Below, in pieces: positions 1 through 8,998 of a DNA stretch of 64,000 bases (within the stretch, counting starts at the first letter, position 1; each line of letters opens with the position of its first letter). Both the position numbers and the translations under genes were made by a program. The notes under the pieces were generated by a model. It saw only the letters and a list, made by a program, of their open reading frames with translations. It made no database searches and was not told the DNA's origin. Location of the stretch: assembly GCA_017694875.1 (NCBI GenBank), contig JADIMG010000045.1, positions 1 to 64,000 on the forward strand, written 5' to 3'. This DNA is from Candidatus Gallipaludibacter merdavium. GTDB taxonomy: Bacteria; Bacteroidota; Bacteroidia; Bacteroidales; Paludibacteraceae.

Positions 1-33
1 AGCGTCATATATAACCGACCTATCAATAAAAAT

Positions 34-81
34 TAGAGTTCGTCAAATCCTCGATAAGGAGTTGGCGAACTCTATATTTTT
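34..81 (+). terminator. Hairpin terminator, probably bidirectional
   Basis: A 9-bp perfect inverted repeat (TAGAGTTCG at 34-42, CGAACTCTA at 66-74) is followed by a T-rich tail on the plus strand. The opposite strand also carries a T-run after the stem (from the A-run at 27-33). It would end transcription of a gene lying left of the window. Confidence 0.6.
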
Positions 82-124
82 AGTTACTCTGCAGAGTGGA
101 CTGAATTGTGATTACTTTTTCAGT

Positions 125-151
125 GCCCTCATTTCGCTCAGGGCTTTTTTT
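125..151 (+). terminator. Rho-independent terminator
   Basis: GCCCT (125-129) and AGGGC (140-144) form a short stem with a 10-nt loop, followed directly by seven T residues. It is the second terminator upstream of the first gene, so little upstream transcription should reach it. Confidence 0.55.
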
Positions 152-163
152 ATGTCCGATTTG

Positions 164-195
164 TTTGGATGAATAGTTTTTTCTCCGTAATATTG
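164..195 (+). promoter_or_regulatory. Bacteroidetes-type promoter of the CBM9-like gene
   Basis: TTTG at 164-167, a 20-nt gap, then TAATATTG at 188-195 (consensus TAnnTTTG, one mismatch). Expected transcription start is near 202, which leaves a leader of about 10 nt before the ATG at 212. Confidence 0.5.
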
Positions 196-211
196 CAAAA
201 AAATATTTACT

Positions 212-880
212 ATGGAAACGAAGGTAAAACCTATACACGTACCTTATCTGGAAGATTTAGACCGTAAGACGATGTATGAAGTGTGCCAGAATTTGGAAAA
301 CAAAGGAGCGCGAGGTGCAATAGATCAAGTCAATTGGCCCAAACTTTTTCCTTATGCTCCTATTGCCAGTTTCAGCCTTGCCCATAATGACACCTGTCTT
401 TATATCCGCTTTCACGTAAACGGCAATTGTCTGCGCGCTGTACATAGTCATGACCAGGAACCGGTATGCGAAGATAGTTGTGTGGAATTTTTCTGCCAGA
501 TACCCGGCCAACAGCATTACTGGAACTTTGAATTCAATTGTATTGGAACTTGCCGTGTGGCTCATCGCATATCAAGAAATGAGGGAAAGGTCTTGATTAG
601 CGAGGATGAACTAAAGCATATAAAACGTTATGCCAGTGCAGGTAAACGTCCGTTTTGCGAAATGATAGGTACTTTTGAATGGGAAATTGCTGTGGAAATT
701 CCTTTTTCAATCATGGGAATTGGAGTAAAACTTCCGGAGAAATTGTATGCAAACTTCTACAAATGTGCTGATTTGACAGAAGAACCCCATTACTTGAGTT
801 GGAGTCCCATTGATAGTCCTGAACCCGACTTCCATAGGCCAGATTGTTTTGGAGAACTGATTCTTGACCCAAAAGCCTGA
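212..880 (+). CDS. Carbohydrate-binding family 9-like domain protein
   Basis: A 222-residue protein that resembles the single-domain CBM9-like proteins of Bacteroidetes (beta-sandwich fold related to xylanase-associated CBM9 modules). Supporting features are the pattern SxCVEFF-x-WNFEFN in the middle (near residues 89-108), the WEIAVEIPF strand (about 154-162) and the ending YLSWSPI...FHRPDCFGEL, all typical of that family. There is no signal peptide, so it should be cytoplasmic, or exported by a route not visible here. The ligand is unknown. It is monocistronic, with terminators upstream and its own promoter. The family call is by eye. Confidence 0.75.
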   Translation: METKVKPIHVPYLEDLDRKTMYEVCQNLENKGARGAIDQVNWPKLFPYAPIASFSLAHNDTCLYIRFHVNGNCLRAVHSHDQEPVCEDSCVEFFCQIPGQQHYWNFEFNCIGTCRVAHRISRNEGKVLISEDELKHIKRYASAGKRPFCEMIGTFEWEIAVEIPFSIMGIGVKLPEKLYANFYKCADLTEEPHYLSWSPIDSPEPDFHRPDCFGELILDPKA

Positions 881-1034
881 GCAATATTTTTCAAGCCCAT
901 GCTGCTATTGGATGGGAAAAGGCTATTGGAATTTTTTCGCACAAGCAAGACTTCTCTCCAAAGAAATATAGCGGAATAAACAGATTGGGGGCTTAGACAT
1001 CATGAAATAAGTTACAAACGTTCCAGCATATAGA

Positions 1035-1084
1035 AAAACCATATCAGAGCTCCATTGCGGATTGCGGAGTCATGATATGGTTTT
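1035..1084 (-). terminator. Terminator of the T9SS type B cargo gene
   Basis: A 12-bp perfect inverted repeat (1035-1046 and 1073-1084) lies just beyond the stop codon of the minus-strand gene. On the minus strand the stem is followed by a T-run. Confidence 0.65.
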
Positions 1085-1109
1085 CTTGCATTAGGAAAGA
1101 AGTCCTTCT

Positions 1110-2378
1110 TTATCTGCCAATCAGAGTAACATCACCTTTCAAGCGATATTTTACACCATCTGAACCTTCTGCCTGGATTACATAAAAATAGACACCAGGA
1201 CTTGCCGGTTGGCCGTTGATGTTGCCGTCCCATCCCTTGCCAGGATCTGTCCATGTAAACACTCTGCGTCCCCAACGATTGTAAACAAATCCTTCAAAGG
1301 TAATAATGGATTTATAAGCCACTCTGAATTCATCGTTCTTACCGTCTCCATTGGGAGTAAACACATTCGGAACCATTAAAGAAGAAACCGAGGTTTCTAT
1401 TCTAAATGAGATGGTATCCATACAACCGGCCGCGTTGCTTACTTTTAATGTCACATCATATATACCGGCATCTTCAAAACTGTAGCGGTGTTCTCTGTCT
1501 GTCCGCTGTGCCAAAAGTTCCGAACCCCGTTTAATCTGCCAATTGTAATATTGGGCGACAGGCTCATTGGCATTCGCAAGAAATTGTATAACCAGTGGTG
1601 CAGAACCTTTGATGGTTGTTGTTTCTGAAGGGCGGTCAATCTCATTGGTAGCAGTACGTACTTCCGTTATGGAAGTGGGATGCATATCAATGGCTATTGC
1701 CTGGTAAATATCACTTTCTACACTGATGGTATCTGTTATGTTAAGTTCGTCCGTATAGGTCGTATATGTGACTTTAAACGTCGTATTGGTAAGTGGCGCA
1801 GTGACAAATAGGGTTGTGGCTGCATTCACTGTTGTGTCTTTTGTTATTTCCTGCCAGGAATCATCGCTCCATTGCAAGGTTGTATAGGAAACGCGAAAAG
1901 TCTGTTCCAGAGAATGTGTAGTTCCGTTTGGCTCCTGATAGGAGAGTGGGGGAATCACAGCATCCAGCAACAAACAGGTTTCCTCACAGGAGCTCTCAAA
2001 ACTTTCATCCACCATCAGACTGTTGAGGGTCGGTAAGTTGGCCTCGTAATCTATCACATAAAAAGTGACACTGTCTTTCGTGCTGCCCGTACCGGCTGTA
2101 AGTATATACCCCATGTTATTCTCCAAGTTGTTGAATTCATCTGTTCCATTCAACAATAGTGTCCCGTCGAAGGCCGTCCATATCACTGGAGTCTTTCCCC
2201 CCGTATAGGTAATCGATGCACTGGCATCAATGGATTTGAACACAATAACCTGATCTACACCGGTAAGATTGTCTGTTTCCACATAATATTGGCCGTTAAC
2301 ACGCAAAGGAATGTTTTGTGCCATAATAGTTACGGCGACAAGAGACAGAAAAAGTGCTAAAACTATTTTTTTGTACAT
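1110..2378 (-). CDS. Secreted protein with PKD-like domain and T9SS type B sorting domain
   Basis: This 422-residue protein starts at the ATG at 2378 (MYKKIVLALFLSL), which begins a clear signal peptide ending near AQN. An upstream in-frame start at 2438 would precede the predicted promoter and is rejected. The middle holds beta-rich Ig/PKD-like sequence (YSFEDAGIYDVTLKVSN). The last 85 residues form a classic gliding-motility-associated C-terminal (CHU_C) domain: VPNVFTPNGDGKNDEF, YNRWGRRVF, WDG, GVYFYVI. Such domains direct export through the type IX secretion system and attachment or release at the cell surface. The passenger's own function is not recognisable. Promoter and terminator are both visible, so it is a single-gene unit. 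Confidence 0.85.
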   Translation of the reverse strand: MYKKIVLALFLSLVAVTIMAQNIPLRVNGQYYVETDNLTGVDQVIVFKSIDASASITYTGGKTPVIWTAFDGTLLLNGTDEFNNLENNMGYILTAGTGSTKDSVTFYVIDYEANLPTLNSLMVDESFESSCEETCLLLDAVIPPLSYQEPNGTTHSLEQTFRVSYTTLQWSDDSWQEITKDTTVNAATTLFVTAPLTNTTFKVTYTTYTDELNITDTISVESDIYQAIAIDMHPTSITEVRTATNEIDRPSETTTIKGSAPLVIQFLANANEPVAQYYNWQIKRGSELLAQRTDREHRYSFEDAGIYDVTLKVSNAAGCMDTISFRIETSVSSLMVPNVFTPNGDGKNDEFRVAYKSIITFEGFVYNRWGRRVFTWTDPGKGWDGNINGQPASPGVYFYVIQAEGSDGVKYRLKGDVTLIGR

Positions 2379-2396
2379 ACAGTCATCTTTTGGGTA

Positions 2397-2428
2397 CAAA
2401 GATAGCGAAAGGTGAGTGCAGAGGCAAA
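2397..2428 (-). promoter_or_regulatory. Promoter of the T9SS type B cargo gene
   Basis: Read on the minus strand, this is TTTG (2425-2428), exactly 20 nt, then TATCTTTG (2397-2404), a perfect match to the Bacteroidetes consensus. The start codon at 2378 lies about 18 nt beyond the -7 element. The promoter lies almost wholly inside the repeat described next. Confidence 0.75.
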
Positions 2429-2513
2429 TGGGAAACAAAGTTTCACAATTTGACTATGCCGAGGCGCATCCTATCTTATTCAGAGATAGCGAAAGGTGAG
2501 TGCAGAGGCAAAT
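2400..2513 (-). repeat. Duplicated 30-bp promoter cassette
   Basis: Two identical 30-bp copies lie at 2400-2429 and 2484-2513, 84 bp apart. Each holds a -33 TTTG and a 20-nt spacer read leftward. The left copy has a perfect TATCTTTG -7 box; the right copy has TATCTCTG (2481-2488). The spacer is identical in both, although promoter function would not require that. The rest of the 374-bp gap 2379-2752 holds no gene that I can support. Confidence 0.7.
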
Positions 2514-2677
2514 TTGGTGCAAGCCGAAAACAACACCTAGCTTGCTTGGATTTTGGTGAGGCGCCGCCCAAATTCAGTAACTAAATACAAAGCTTGCTTA
2601 CCCGCCACTCGCACTCTTCGTAAGGAAAACATTGGAAAGTTTGTTGTTTCATACATTCAAAAGTGGAATATTATTTG

Positions 2678-2685
2678 TATCTTTG
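2678..2685 (+). promoter_or_regulatory. -7 element upstream of the winged-helix gene
   Basis: TATCTTTG matches TAnnTTTG and lies 67 nt before the ATG at 2753. No TTTG stands at the ideal -33 distance, so this is moderate support only. It could drive the whole run from the winged-helix gene to DUF4293. Confidence 0.45.
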
Positions 2686-2752
2686 CAACGATAGAAAGTC
2701 TGTATTGTCAGACATGACAAATAGAAAGCTCATTTTAAAATAAAAGTTTATT

Positions 2753-2932
2753 ATGGAAGCAACAGAAAAGGTATTAGAAGTGTTGAAACAGTCAGCAGAA
2801 CCATTAAATGCAGGTAAGATAGCAGAAATTTCAGGTTTGGACAGAAAAGTGGTTGACAAAGCAATGGCCAGTTTGAAAGCCGACGGATCAATTGTTTCAC
2901 CTAAACGTTGTTATTGGACAGCTGCAAAATAA
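2753..2932 (+). CDS. Small winged-helix DNA-binding-like protein
   Basis: A 59-residue ORF ([13 protein letters not shown] to WTAAK). The pattern fits a minimal winged helix: helix 1 (KVLEVLKQS), helix 2 (AGKIAEISG), recognition helix ([16 protein letters not shown]), then a wing ending in CYWTAA. Similar stand-alone wHTH proteins of this size occur in Bacteroidales and are thought to be transcriptional regulators; no target is known. Its stop codon abuts the TTG/GTG start of the LytM gene, so the two are probably translated from one message. It is real coding sequence judging by its fold pattern, its promoter and its tight fit to the next gene. Confidence 0.75.
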   Translation: MEATEKVLEVLKQSAEPLNAGKIAEISGLDRKVVDKAMASLKADGSIVSPKRCYWTAAK

Positions 2933-3784
2933 TTGAACGTGAGTAAGCACAAGAGTCTTTTAGAAAAAATCCGCTTTAAGTATCGTGTTTCCATATTGAA
3001 TGAAAACACCCTTGAAGAGGCGTGGCATGCCCGCTTGTCACGCTTCAGTGTTTTTGTGTGGACATGTGTGTTTTTTCTAATCACCTTTATCTTGCTAACC
3101 TTACTTATCTTCTTTACTCCAATAAAACGTTATTTACCTGGATTTGAAGACGCCAGCGTACGCGAAGTGGTCATGGACGAACTGATGCGCGTGGATTCGC
3201 TGCAAAACGCGCTCAATGTCCAAAATGAATACATCACCGTAATGCGCAGTTTGTTGTCGGGAGAAATTCAGGCAGACAGCATTACCTCTATAGATTCACT
3301 AACATTAATTCAGAGAGAACGCATATCATTGGAAAAGTCGCAGGCAGAAAAGGATTTCTGCGCAAAGATGGAGGAAAAGGATCTGTTCAATTTAACACAG
3401 AGCACCGTCAGTACTTCTCAATATGTGTTCTTCCGACCGGTACGGGGAGTGATATCCGCTTCTTTTGATCCTATGAATAATCAATTTGGCATCGTGTTGG
3501 CCACCACGCCCGATGAAATTGTTTTGAGCGTGTTGTCGGGAACTGTTGTTTCCACGGAATTCACCTTGGAAAACGCTTGGGTCATTGCGGTTCAGCACGA
3601 AGATGATTATTTGTCAATATACAAAAACAATTCACGTCTGCTCAAAGCAAAAGGCGAATCGGTAAGAGCCGGTGAGGCCATTGCCAGGGTGGGCGAATCG
3701 GAAGAGCCTTCTGGTGTCCGGTTTGAATTTGAATTGTGGAAAAAGGGCGTTCCCGTCAATCCGGAAGAAGTTATTGCCTATTAA
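2933..3784 (+). CDS. Membrane-anchored M23/LytM-like protein lacking the catalytic residues
   Basis: A 283-residue protein. The start is TTG at 2933, directly after the preceding stop; GTG at 2939 is an alternative. Order: cytoplasmic N-terminus, one membrane helix (about residues 38-61), a charged coiled-coil-prone stretch (about 75-150), and a C-terminal domain (about 165-283) with the LytM fold pattern, including the typical ending ELWKKGVPVNPEEVI. Active M23 enzymes carry HxxxD and HxH zinc ligands. Here the HxH position reads RFEFELW and the first motif region reads FDPMNNQFG, so no ligands remain. Such dead LytM domains often activate or tether peptidoglycan amidases, as EnvC and NlpD do in other bacteria; that role is inferred here. 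It leads the dxr-rseP operon. Confidence 0.8.
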   Translation: MNVSKHKSLLEKIRFKYRVSILNENTLEEAWHARLSRFSVFVWTCVFFLITFILLTLLIFFTPIKRYLPGFEDASVREVVMDELMRVDSLQNALNVQNEYITVMRSLLSGEIQADSITSIDSLTLIQRERISLEKSQAEKDFCAKMEEKDLFNLTQSTVSTSQYVFFRPVRGVISASFDPMNNQFGIVLATTPDEIVLSVLSGTVVSTEFTLENAWVIAVQHEDDYLSIYKNNSRLLKAKGESVRAGEAIARVGESEEPSGVRFEFELWKKGVPVNPEEVIAY

Positions 3785-3792
3785 GCCGGAAA

Positions 3793-4944
3793 ATGAAGAA
3801 AATAGCCATACTGGGTTCGACCGGGTCTATTGGAACCCAAACACTTGAAGTGATTGAACAACACCCGGATTTGTTTGAATTATATGCCATTACCGGCAAC
3901 AACAATATTGAATTGTTGATCGAACAAGCCCGGAAATTTCATCCCGAAGTGGTGTGTATAGCCAACGAATCGTATTATCATACATTGAAAGAGGCATTGA
4001 AAAATCTGCCCTTAAAAGTGTATGCAGGTGCTGATGCCATTGCACAAATGGTGCAAATGACCCCTATTGACATTGTCGTTACAGCCATGGTAGGATATGC
4101 AGGACTGCTACCGACCATCAAAGCCATAGAGGCGGGAAAGACAATCGCTTTGGCCAATAAGGAAACCTTGGTAGTAGCTGGCGAACTGATATGCGGTCTT
4201 GCCGAGAAGTATAAATGTGCCATTTTACCCGTTGACTCTGAACACTCTGCCATCTTCCAATGTCTAGCAGGCGAGCAGTACAGTAAAGTGGAAAAAATAT
4301 ACCTGACTGCATCTGGCGGTCCTTTCAGAAATCATTCGTTGGAAGAATTGGCACATGTCACTGTCGCTCAGGCGCTGAAACATCCTAACTGGACCATGGG
4401 CGCAAAAATAACCATAGATTCTGCCAGTATGATGAACAAAGGGTTTGAGGTGATTGAAGCTAAATGGCTTTTTGGCCTGAAAACAGACCAGATTGATGTG
4501 TTGGTTCACCCCCAAAGCATTATCCACAGTATGGTACAATTTTCCGACGGCTCCATCAAAGCCCAATTGGGTACGCCCGACATGAAATTGCCCATCCAAT
4601 ATGCGTTGACCTATCCGGCACGTATGGACAGCCCGTTTGAACGTGTCGACTTTATGCGTTACAACACACTGACCTTTGAAGCTCCCGATAAAACAAAATT
4701 CCGTAATCTGGCCTTTGCCTATCAGGCAATGGAAAAGGGAGGTAACGTTCCTTGCGTTTTGAATGCTGCCAATGAAGTGGTGGTAAAGGCTTTCCTGGAA
4801 GGCCGAATCGGATTTCTGGAAATGAGTGACATCATGGAGAGCGTTATGGCTAAAATGCCATTTATAGCCGAACCCGCTTATGAAGATTATGTGGCTTGCG
4901 ATACTGAAACACGACGCTATACCTCTGAATATATAACCTTGTAA
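3793..4944 (+). CDS. dxr: 1-deoxy-D-xylulose 5-phosphate reductoisomerase
   Basis: This enzyme converts DXP to 2-C-methyl-D-erythritol 4-phosphate using NADPH and a divalent metal, the committing step of the non-mevalonate isoprenoid pathway. The ATG at 3793 begins MKKIAILGSTGSIGTQTL, which places the NADPH-binding loop at residues 8-15 and gives 383 residues, normal for the family; the longer ORF from 3736 only adds sequence overlapping the LytM gene. ANKETL, the metal-binding DSEHSAIFQ and the C-terminal NAANEVVV are all present. It lies 8 nt after the LytM gene and 11 nt before rseP, a common Bacteroidales order. Confidence 0.96.
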   Translation: MKKIAILGSTGSIGTQTLEVIEQHPDLFELYAITGNNNIELLIEQARKFHPEVVCIANESYYHTLKEALKNLPLKVYAGADAIAQMVQMTPIDIVVTAMVGYAGLLPTIKAIEAGKTIALANKETLVVAGELICGLAEKYKCAILPVDSEHSAIFQCLAGEQYSKVEKIYLTASGGPFRNHSLEELAHVTVAQALKHPNWTMGAKITIDSASMMNKGFEVIEAKWLFGLKTDQIDVLVHPQSIIHSMVQFSDGSIKAQLGTPDMKLPIQYALTYPARMDSPFERVDFMRYNTLTFEAPDKTKFRNLAFAYQAMEKGGNVPCVLNAANEVVVKAFLEGRIGFLEMSDIMESVMAKMPFIAEPAYEDYVACDTETRRYTSEYITL

Positions 4945-4955
4945 TTAGAATAAGA

Positions 4956-6446
4956 ATGGAAATATTTTTGATAAAAGCGCTTCAACTCATCATGAGTCTT
5001 TCGTTGCTCGTCGTTTTGCATGAGTTGGGACATTTTACCTTTGCACGTATTTTCAAGGTACGTGTAGAAAAATTCTATATGTTTTTCAATCCCCGTTTCT
5101 CCATCGTCCGTTGGAAAAAAGTGAATGGCCGTTGGCAGGTCAAATGGTTTGCACCCAATGTAGAACCCTCCATGAAAATGCGTCTTGACGCTGACGGTGA
5201 CCCTATGAAAGATGAAAAGGGAAATGTGATGTACGAACCGTTTACCGATGAAGACCGCGCAGCCCTGGACGATGATGACTGGCGTAAATATCCGGAAAAT
5301 ACTGAGTGGGGTATTGGTTGGTTGCCATTGGGAGGCTATTGTAGCATCGCCGGCATGGTGGATGAAACCACTGACTCAAGCAACATGAAATCAGAGCCGC
5401 AACCATGGGAATATCGTGCATTGCCCACATGGAAGCGTCTGCCCATCATATTGGGTGGCGTTTTGGTCAACTTCATTTCCGCTCTATTCATCTATGGGAT
5501 GGTTTTGCACACATGGGGAAAAGAATATCTGCCGGTTGAAAATGCAGTCTATGGCTATCAGTACAGCAACACCATGCTTGAAAATGGTTTTGAAAATGGC
5601 GACCGAATACTGACCATCGATAATGTGCCGTATGAAACTACAGGTGAAATCATCCAGAAACTGTTGATTGACGGTGCACAAGACGTAACCGTATTGCGGC
5701 AAAACGATACCGTGCATGTACTGTTGCCGCAAGACTTTGCCCAATTGGTTTTGGCCGCTGGCGAACAGGATTTGATGGCACCGCGTTTCCCATTTGTGGT
5801 TGACCAGGTGGCTGAAGGTGGAGCCGCTACTGGTTTGCTCCTGCCTGGTGACAGTCTGGTGAGTGTCAACGGCACTGCTACAACTGCGTTTTACGATGTT
5901 TCAAAAGCACTCGAGGGACACGCTTCCGATTCCGTTCATCTGGAACTCTACCGACAAGGCGTTCTAACCAATGTGAGCGTATTGCTCGATGCCAATGGAA
6001 AATTGGGCGTATACACCAAAAATCCTTATACATTCCTGAAAACCAAGAAAATAGAATACGGATTCTTTGAAGCCATTCCGGCTGGAGTGGAATTGGGATG
6101 GAACACATTGGTCAGCTATGTGAAACAGTTCAAACTGGTATTTACCAAAGAAGGAGCCAAAAGCATAGGTGGATTCGGAGCTATAGGCAACCTGTTCCCC
6201 TCCATGTGGGATTGGCAGACTTTCTGGATGATGACAGCCATGATTTCCATTATTCTTGCCTTTATGAACATATTGCCTATTCCTGCGCTCGATGGAGGAT
6301 ATGTCATGTTCCTGCTGTATGAAATGATAACAGGCCACAAGCCGGGTGACAAGTTTTTGGAACGTGCCAATACAATAGGATTGTTTATCCTTTTGGCATT
6401 GGTATTATATGCCAACCTGAATGATATTTTTAAAGCACTATTTTAA
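4956..6446 (+). CDS. rseP: Site-2 membrane zinc metalloprotease, RseP/MMP family
   Basis: An intramembrane protease of 496 residues. HELGH at residues 22-26 in the first membrane helix supplies two zinc ligands, and LDGG near residue 444 supplies the third. A long hydrophilic insert follows the HELGH helix, as is usual in Bacteroidetes members. PDZ-like sequence lies in the periplasmic middle (roughly 190-370), with three hydrophobic segments near the C-terminus. In E. coli the homologue cleaves the anti-sigma factor RseA and clears signal peptides; the substrate here is unknown. It sits between dxr and purB. Confidence 0.93.
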   Translation: MEIFLIKALQLIMSLSLLVVLHELGHFTFARIFKVRVEKFYMFFNPRFSIVRWKKVNGRWQVKWFAPNVEPSMKMRLDADGDPMKDEKGNVMYEPFTDEDRAALDDDDWRKYPENTEWGIGWLPLGGYCSIAGMVDETTDSSNMKSEPQPWEYRALPTWKRLPIILGGVLVNFISALFIYGMVLHTWGKEYLPVENAVYGYQYSNTMLENGFENGDRILTIDNVPYETTGEIIQKLLIDGAQDVTVLRQNDTVHVLLPQDFAQLVLAAGEQDLMAPRFPFVVDQVAEGGAATGLLLPGDSLVSVNGTATTAFYDVSKALEGHASDSVHLELYRQGVLTNVSVLLDANGKLGVYTKNPYTFLKTKKIEYGFFEAIPAGVELGWNTLVSYVKQFKLVFTKEGAKSIGGFGAIGNLFPSMWDWQTFWMMTAMISIILAFMNILPIPALDGGYVMFLLYEMITGHKPGDKFLERANTIGLFILLALVLYANLNDIFKALF

Positions 6447-6458
6447 TATACCGAATTT

Positions 6459-7802
6459 ATGAGCAGAAACAGCCTTTTGGCCATCTCGCCGATTGATGGT
6501 CGCTATTTTGGAAAGACCAAACAATATCGTGAATATTTTTCTGAATACGCTCTAATCCGTTACCGCGTGCGGGTGGAAGTGGAATACTTTATTGCTTTGT
6601 GCGAGTTGCCTCTTCCGCAATTGTCGGGGGTTGATAAGAGTGTTTTCGACTCTTTACGTGCCATTTACAAGGAGTTCAGCGTGGAAGATGCTGAACGCAT
6701 CAAGGAAATAGAAAAAACCACCAACCATGATGTCAAGGCAGTGGAATATTTCCTGAAGGAAAAATTTGATGCGCTGGGACTTGGCGAGCATAAGGAATTT
6801 ATTCATTTCGGACTTACTTCGCAAGACATCAACAACACATCTATACCTTTATCCATGCGCGAGGCACTGACAGATGTCTATTATCCGGAAATAGAAACCG
6901 TAATTACCACCTTACGCGAAAAGGCTGAAGAGTGGGCCAATATTTCCATGCTTGCCAGGACACACGGACAACCCGCATCTCCTACACGTTTGGGCAAGGA
7001 AATCATGGTCTTTGTAAGCCGTCTGGAAGAACAGTTGAAACAACTGAAAGCCCTTCCTTGCTCTGCCAAATTCGGAGGAGCAACCGGCAACTTCAACGCA
7101 CATCATGTGGCTTACCCTTCTTACGACTGGAAAGCATTCGGCAACAAGTTTGTCAACGAAGTGTTGGGTCTCTCACGCGAACAATGGACCACACAGATTT
7201 CCAACTACGACAACCTGGCTGCACAATTTGATGCTATGCGCCGCATCAACACCATTCTCATTGACTTGTGCCGTGACGTGTGGACCTATGTATCCATGGA
7301 ATATTTCAAGCAGAAAATCAAAGCCAGTGAAGTAGGTTCTTCTGCCATGCCTCATAAGGTTAATCCGATTGACTTTGAAAATGCTGAAGGTAATTTGGGT
7401 GTAGCCAATGCGTTGCTCGACCACTTGGCCACGAAGCTCCCCGTATCACGTCTGCAACGCGACTTGACCGACAGCACCGTGTTGCGCAATGTCGGTGTTC
7501 CGTTTGCACACACCATGATTGCCACACAAAGCCTATTGAAAGGCTTGGGCAAATTGTTGCTGAATGAAGAAGCGTTGTATAACGATTTGGAGCATTGCTG
7601 GGCGGTTGTCGCTGAAGGCATTCAAACCATCTTGCGTCGTGAAGCCTATCCTTCACCTTACGAAGCATTGAAGGCATTGACCCGTACCAATCATACCATT
7701 ACAGCAGAGTCTATCTATGAATTTATTGAGGGCTTGAATGTAAGCGATGCCATAAAAGCGGAATTGCACGCCATCAATCCTCGCAACTATACGGGTATGT
7801 AA
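6459..7802 (+). CDS. purB: Adenylosuccinate lyase
   Basis: This enzyme catalyses two fumarate-releasing steps of purine synthesis: SAICAR to AICAR, and adenylosuccinate to AMP. At 447 residues it is of family length. The fumarase/aspartase superfamily signature [10 protein letters not shown] is at about residues 294-303, and the catalytic TSQDIN (near 120) and ARTHGQPA (near 165) motifs are present. It follows rseP by 12 nt and precedes the acetyltransferase by 2 nt, so it is probably co-transcribed with both. Confidence 0.97.
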   Translation: MSRNSLLAISPIDGRYFGKTKQYREYFSEYALIRYRVRVEVEYFIALCELPLPQLSGVDKSVFDSLRAIYKEFSVEDAERIKEIEKTTNHDVKAVEYFLKEKFDALGLGEHKEFIHFGLTSQDINNTSIPLSMREALTDVYYPEIETVITTLREKAEEWANISMLARTHGQPASPTRLGKEIMVFVSRLEEQLKQLKALPCSAKFGGATGNFNAHHVAYPSYDWKAFGNKFVNEVLGLSREQWTTQISNYDNLAAQFDAMRRINTILIDLCRDVWTYVSMEYFKQKIKASEVGSSAMPHKVNPIDFENAEGNLGVANALLDHLATKLPVSRLQRDLTDSTVLRNVGVPFAHTMIATQSLLKGLGKLLLNEEALYNDLEHCWAVVAEGIQTILRREAYPSPYEALKALTRTNHTITAESIYEFIEGLNVSDAIKAELHAINPRNYTGM

Positions 7803-7804
7803 TT

Positions 7805-8383
7805 ATGGAAACCGACTATTTCAAACACGAGTCATCCTATGTGGACGAAGGTTGCCAAATAGGGAAAGGTACCAAAATCTGGCACTTTTCCCATATCATG
7901 CCCAATTGTCGGATAGGCGAAGACTGTAATATCGGACAGAATGTAGTCGTTTCGCCGGACGTGATACTGGGCAACAATGTCAAGATACAGAACAACGTAT
8001 CGGTATATACGGGTGTGATTTGTGAAGACGACGTATTTTTGGGTCCCAGCATGGTGTTTACCAATGTCATCAACCCACGCAGCCACGTATCCCGCAAGCA
8101 TGAATATAGGCAGACCCTGATAGGCAAAGGCGCAAGCATTGGTGCCAACGCCACCATTGTATGTGGCCATACGATTGGTGCCTATGCCCTGATTGGTGCA
8201 GGAAGTGTCATCACCAAGGATGTCAAACCATACGCTTTGATGGTTGGCAATCCGGCACGTCAGATAGGGTGGGTGAGCGAATATGGCGAAAAGCTCCACT
8301 TTAATGCCGACAACAAAGCGGTTTGTCCTGCTACCGGCGAAGTCTATATCCTGGAAAATGACAGGGTAAGAAAATTAGTATAA
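7805..8383 (+). CDS. Hexapeptide-repeat N-acetyltransferase, WbpD/WlbB-like
   Basis: A 192-residue left-handed beta-helix acyltransferase. Hexapeptide repeats run from about residue 12 to 145 ([24 protein letters not shown] and others), with FTNVINPRS and a conserved [18 protein letters not shown] segment. These match UDP-2-acetamido-3-amino-2,3-dideoxy-glucuronate N-acetyltransferases used to make O-antigen or capsule sugars. The actual sugar substrate cannot be told from sequence. No other sugar-pathway genes lie beside it; it is coupled to purB by a 2-nt gap. Confidence 0.85.
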   Translation: METDYFKHESSYVDEGCQIGKGTKIWHFSHIMPNCRIGEDCNIGQNVVVSPDVILGNNVKIQNNVSVYTGVICEDDVFLGPSMVFTNVINPRSHVSRKHEYRQTLIGKGASIGANATIVCGHTIGAYALIGAGSVITKDVKPYALMVGNPARQIGWVSEYGEKLHFNADNKAVCPATGEVYILENDRVRKLV

Positions 8384-8402
8384 TCTTTAAAATGAAACTA
8401 TT

Positions 8403-8861
8403 ATGTTACAACGAATTCAAACGGTATATTTGGTCCTTGTAGTACTATTATGCGCATTCCAATGCTTTTTGCCCATTGGTCAATTTGTAGCACCCGACAC
8501 TGTCTATAGTTGGGAATTTGCTTGGTTGCTCAATCCGGAAACAGGTGAATCTGTCTATTCCACATGGGCAATGGCTGTTTTGCAGGTGGTTATGGGCTGC
8601 ATTGCCTTAGTCACGATTTTCCTCTATAAGAAACGTGTGTTGCAAATGCGTCTTTCCATTGTCAATATGGTGCTGATGATTGGTTTCTACCTGCTCTATG
8701 GCTATTATTATTGGCTGATTTGCCACCACATCGAAAAACTGATGTACAGCGTTACAGTAGGTATGGCCTTCCCATTGATTTCCCTGATTCTGACCATTAT
8801 GGCATTTCGTGGCATTTTCAAGGACGAAGCTTTGGTACGTTCCTTGGACAGATTGAGGTAA
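8403..8861 (+). CDS. DUF4293 family four-helix membrane protein
   Basis: A 152-residue protein with four predicted membrane helices (around residues 5-27, 58-80, 85-108 and 115-140). The start MLQRIQTVYL and the layout are typical of DUF4293, a family known essentially from Bacteroidetes and without assigned function. It is the last gene before a strong terminator at 8884. Confidence 0.85.
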   Translation: MLQRIQTVYLVLVVLLCAFQCFLPIGQFVAPDTVYSWEFAWLLNPETGESVYSTWAMAVLQVVMGCIALVTIFLYKKRVLQMRLSIVNMVLMIGFYLLYGYYYWLICHHIEKLMYSVTVGMAFPLISLILTIMAFRGIFKDEALVRSLDRLR

Positions 8862-8883
8862 TACAGTGACTTTTTAATAAATT

Positions 8884-8930
8884 CAGCCATGAGTTATTCG
8901 AGATTTTCGAATAGCTCATGGCTGTTTTAT
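8884..8930 (+). terminator. Rho-independent terminator
   Basis: A long stem: CAGCCATGAG at 8884-8893 pairs with CTCATGGCTG at 8915-8924, and further pairing continues inward (TATTCGA with TCGAATA). It is followed by TTTTAT. It closes the plus-strand operon that ends with DUF4293. Confidence 0.8.
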
Positions 8931-8940
8931 ATCCATAGTG

Positions 8941-8972
8941 TTTGGGAGATAAGTGAAAATATTATACCTTTG
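8941..8972 (+). promoter_or_regulatory. Promoter of the fic gene
   Basis: TTTG at 8941-8944, exactly 20 nt, then TACCTTTG at 8965-8972. This is a perfect consensus pair, and the ATG at 8999 follows 26 nt later. Confidence 0.75.
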
Positions 8973-8998
8973 TTCCAAGCTTATGGTCCTTATCCACT

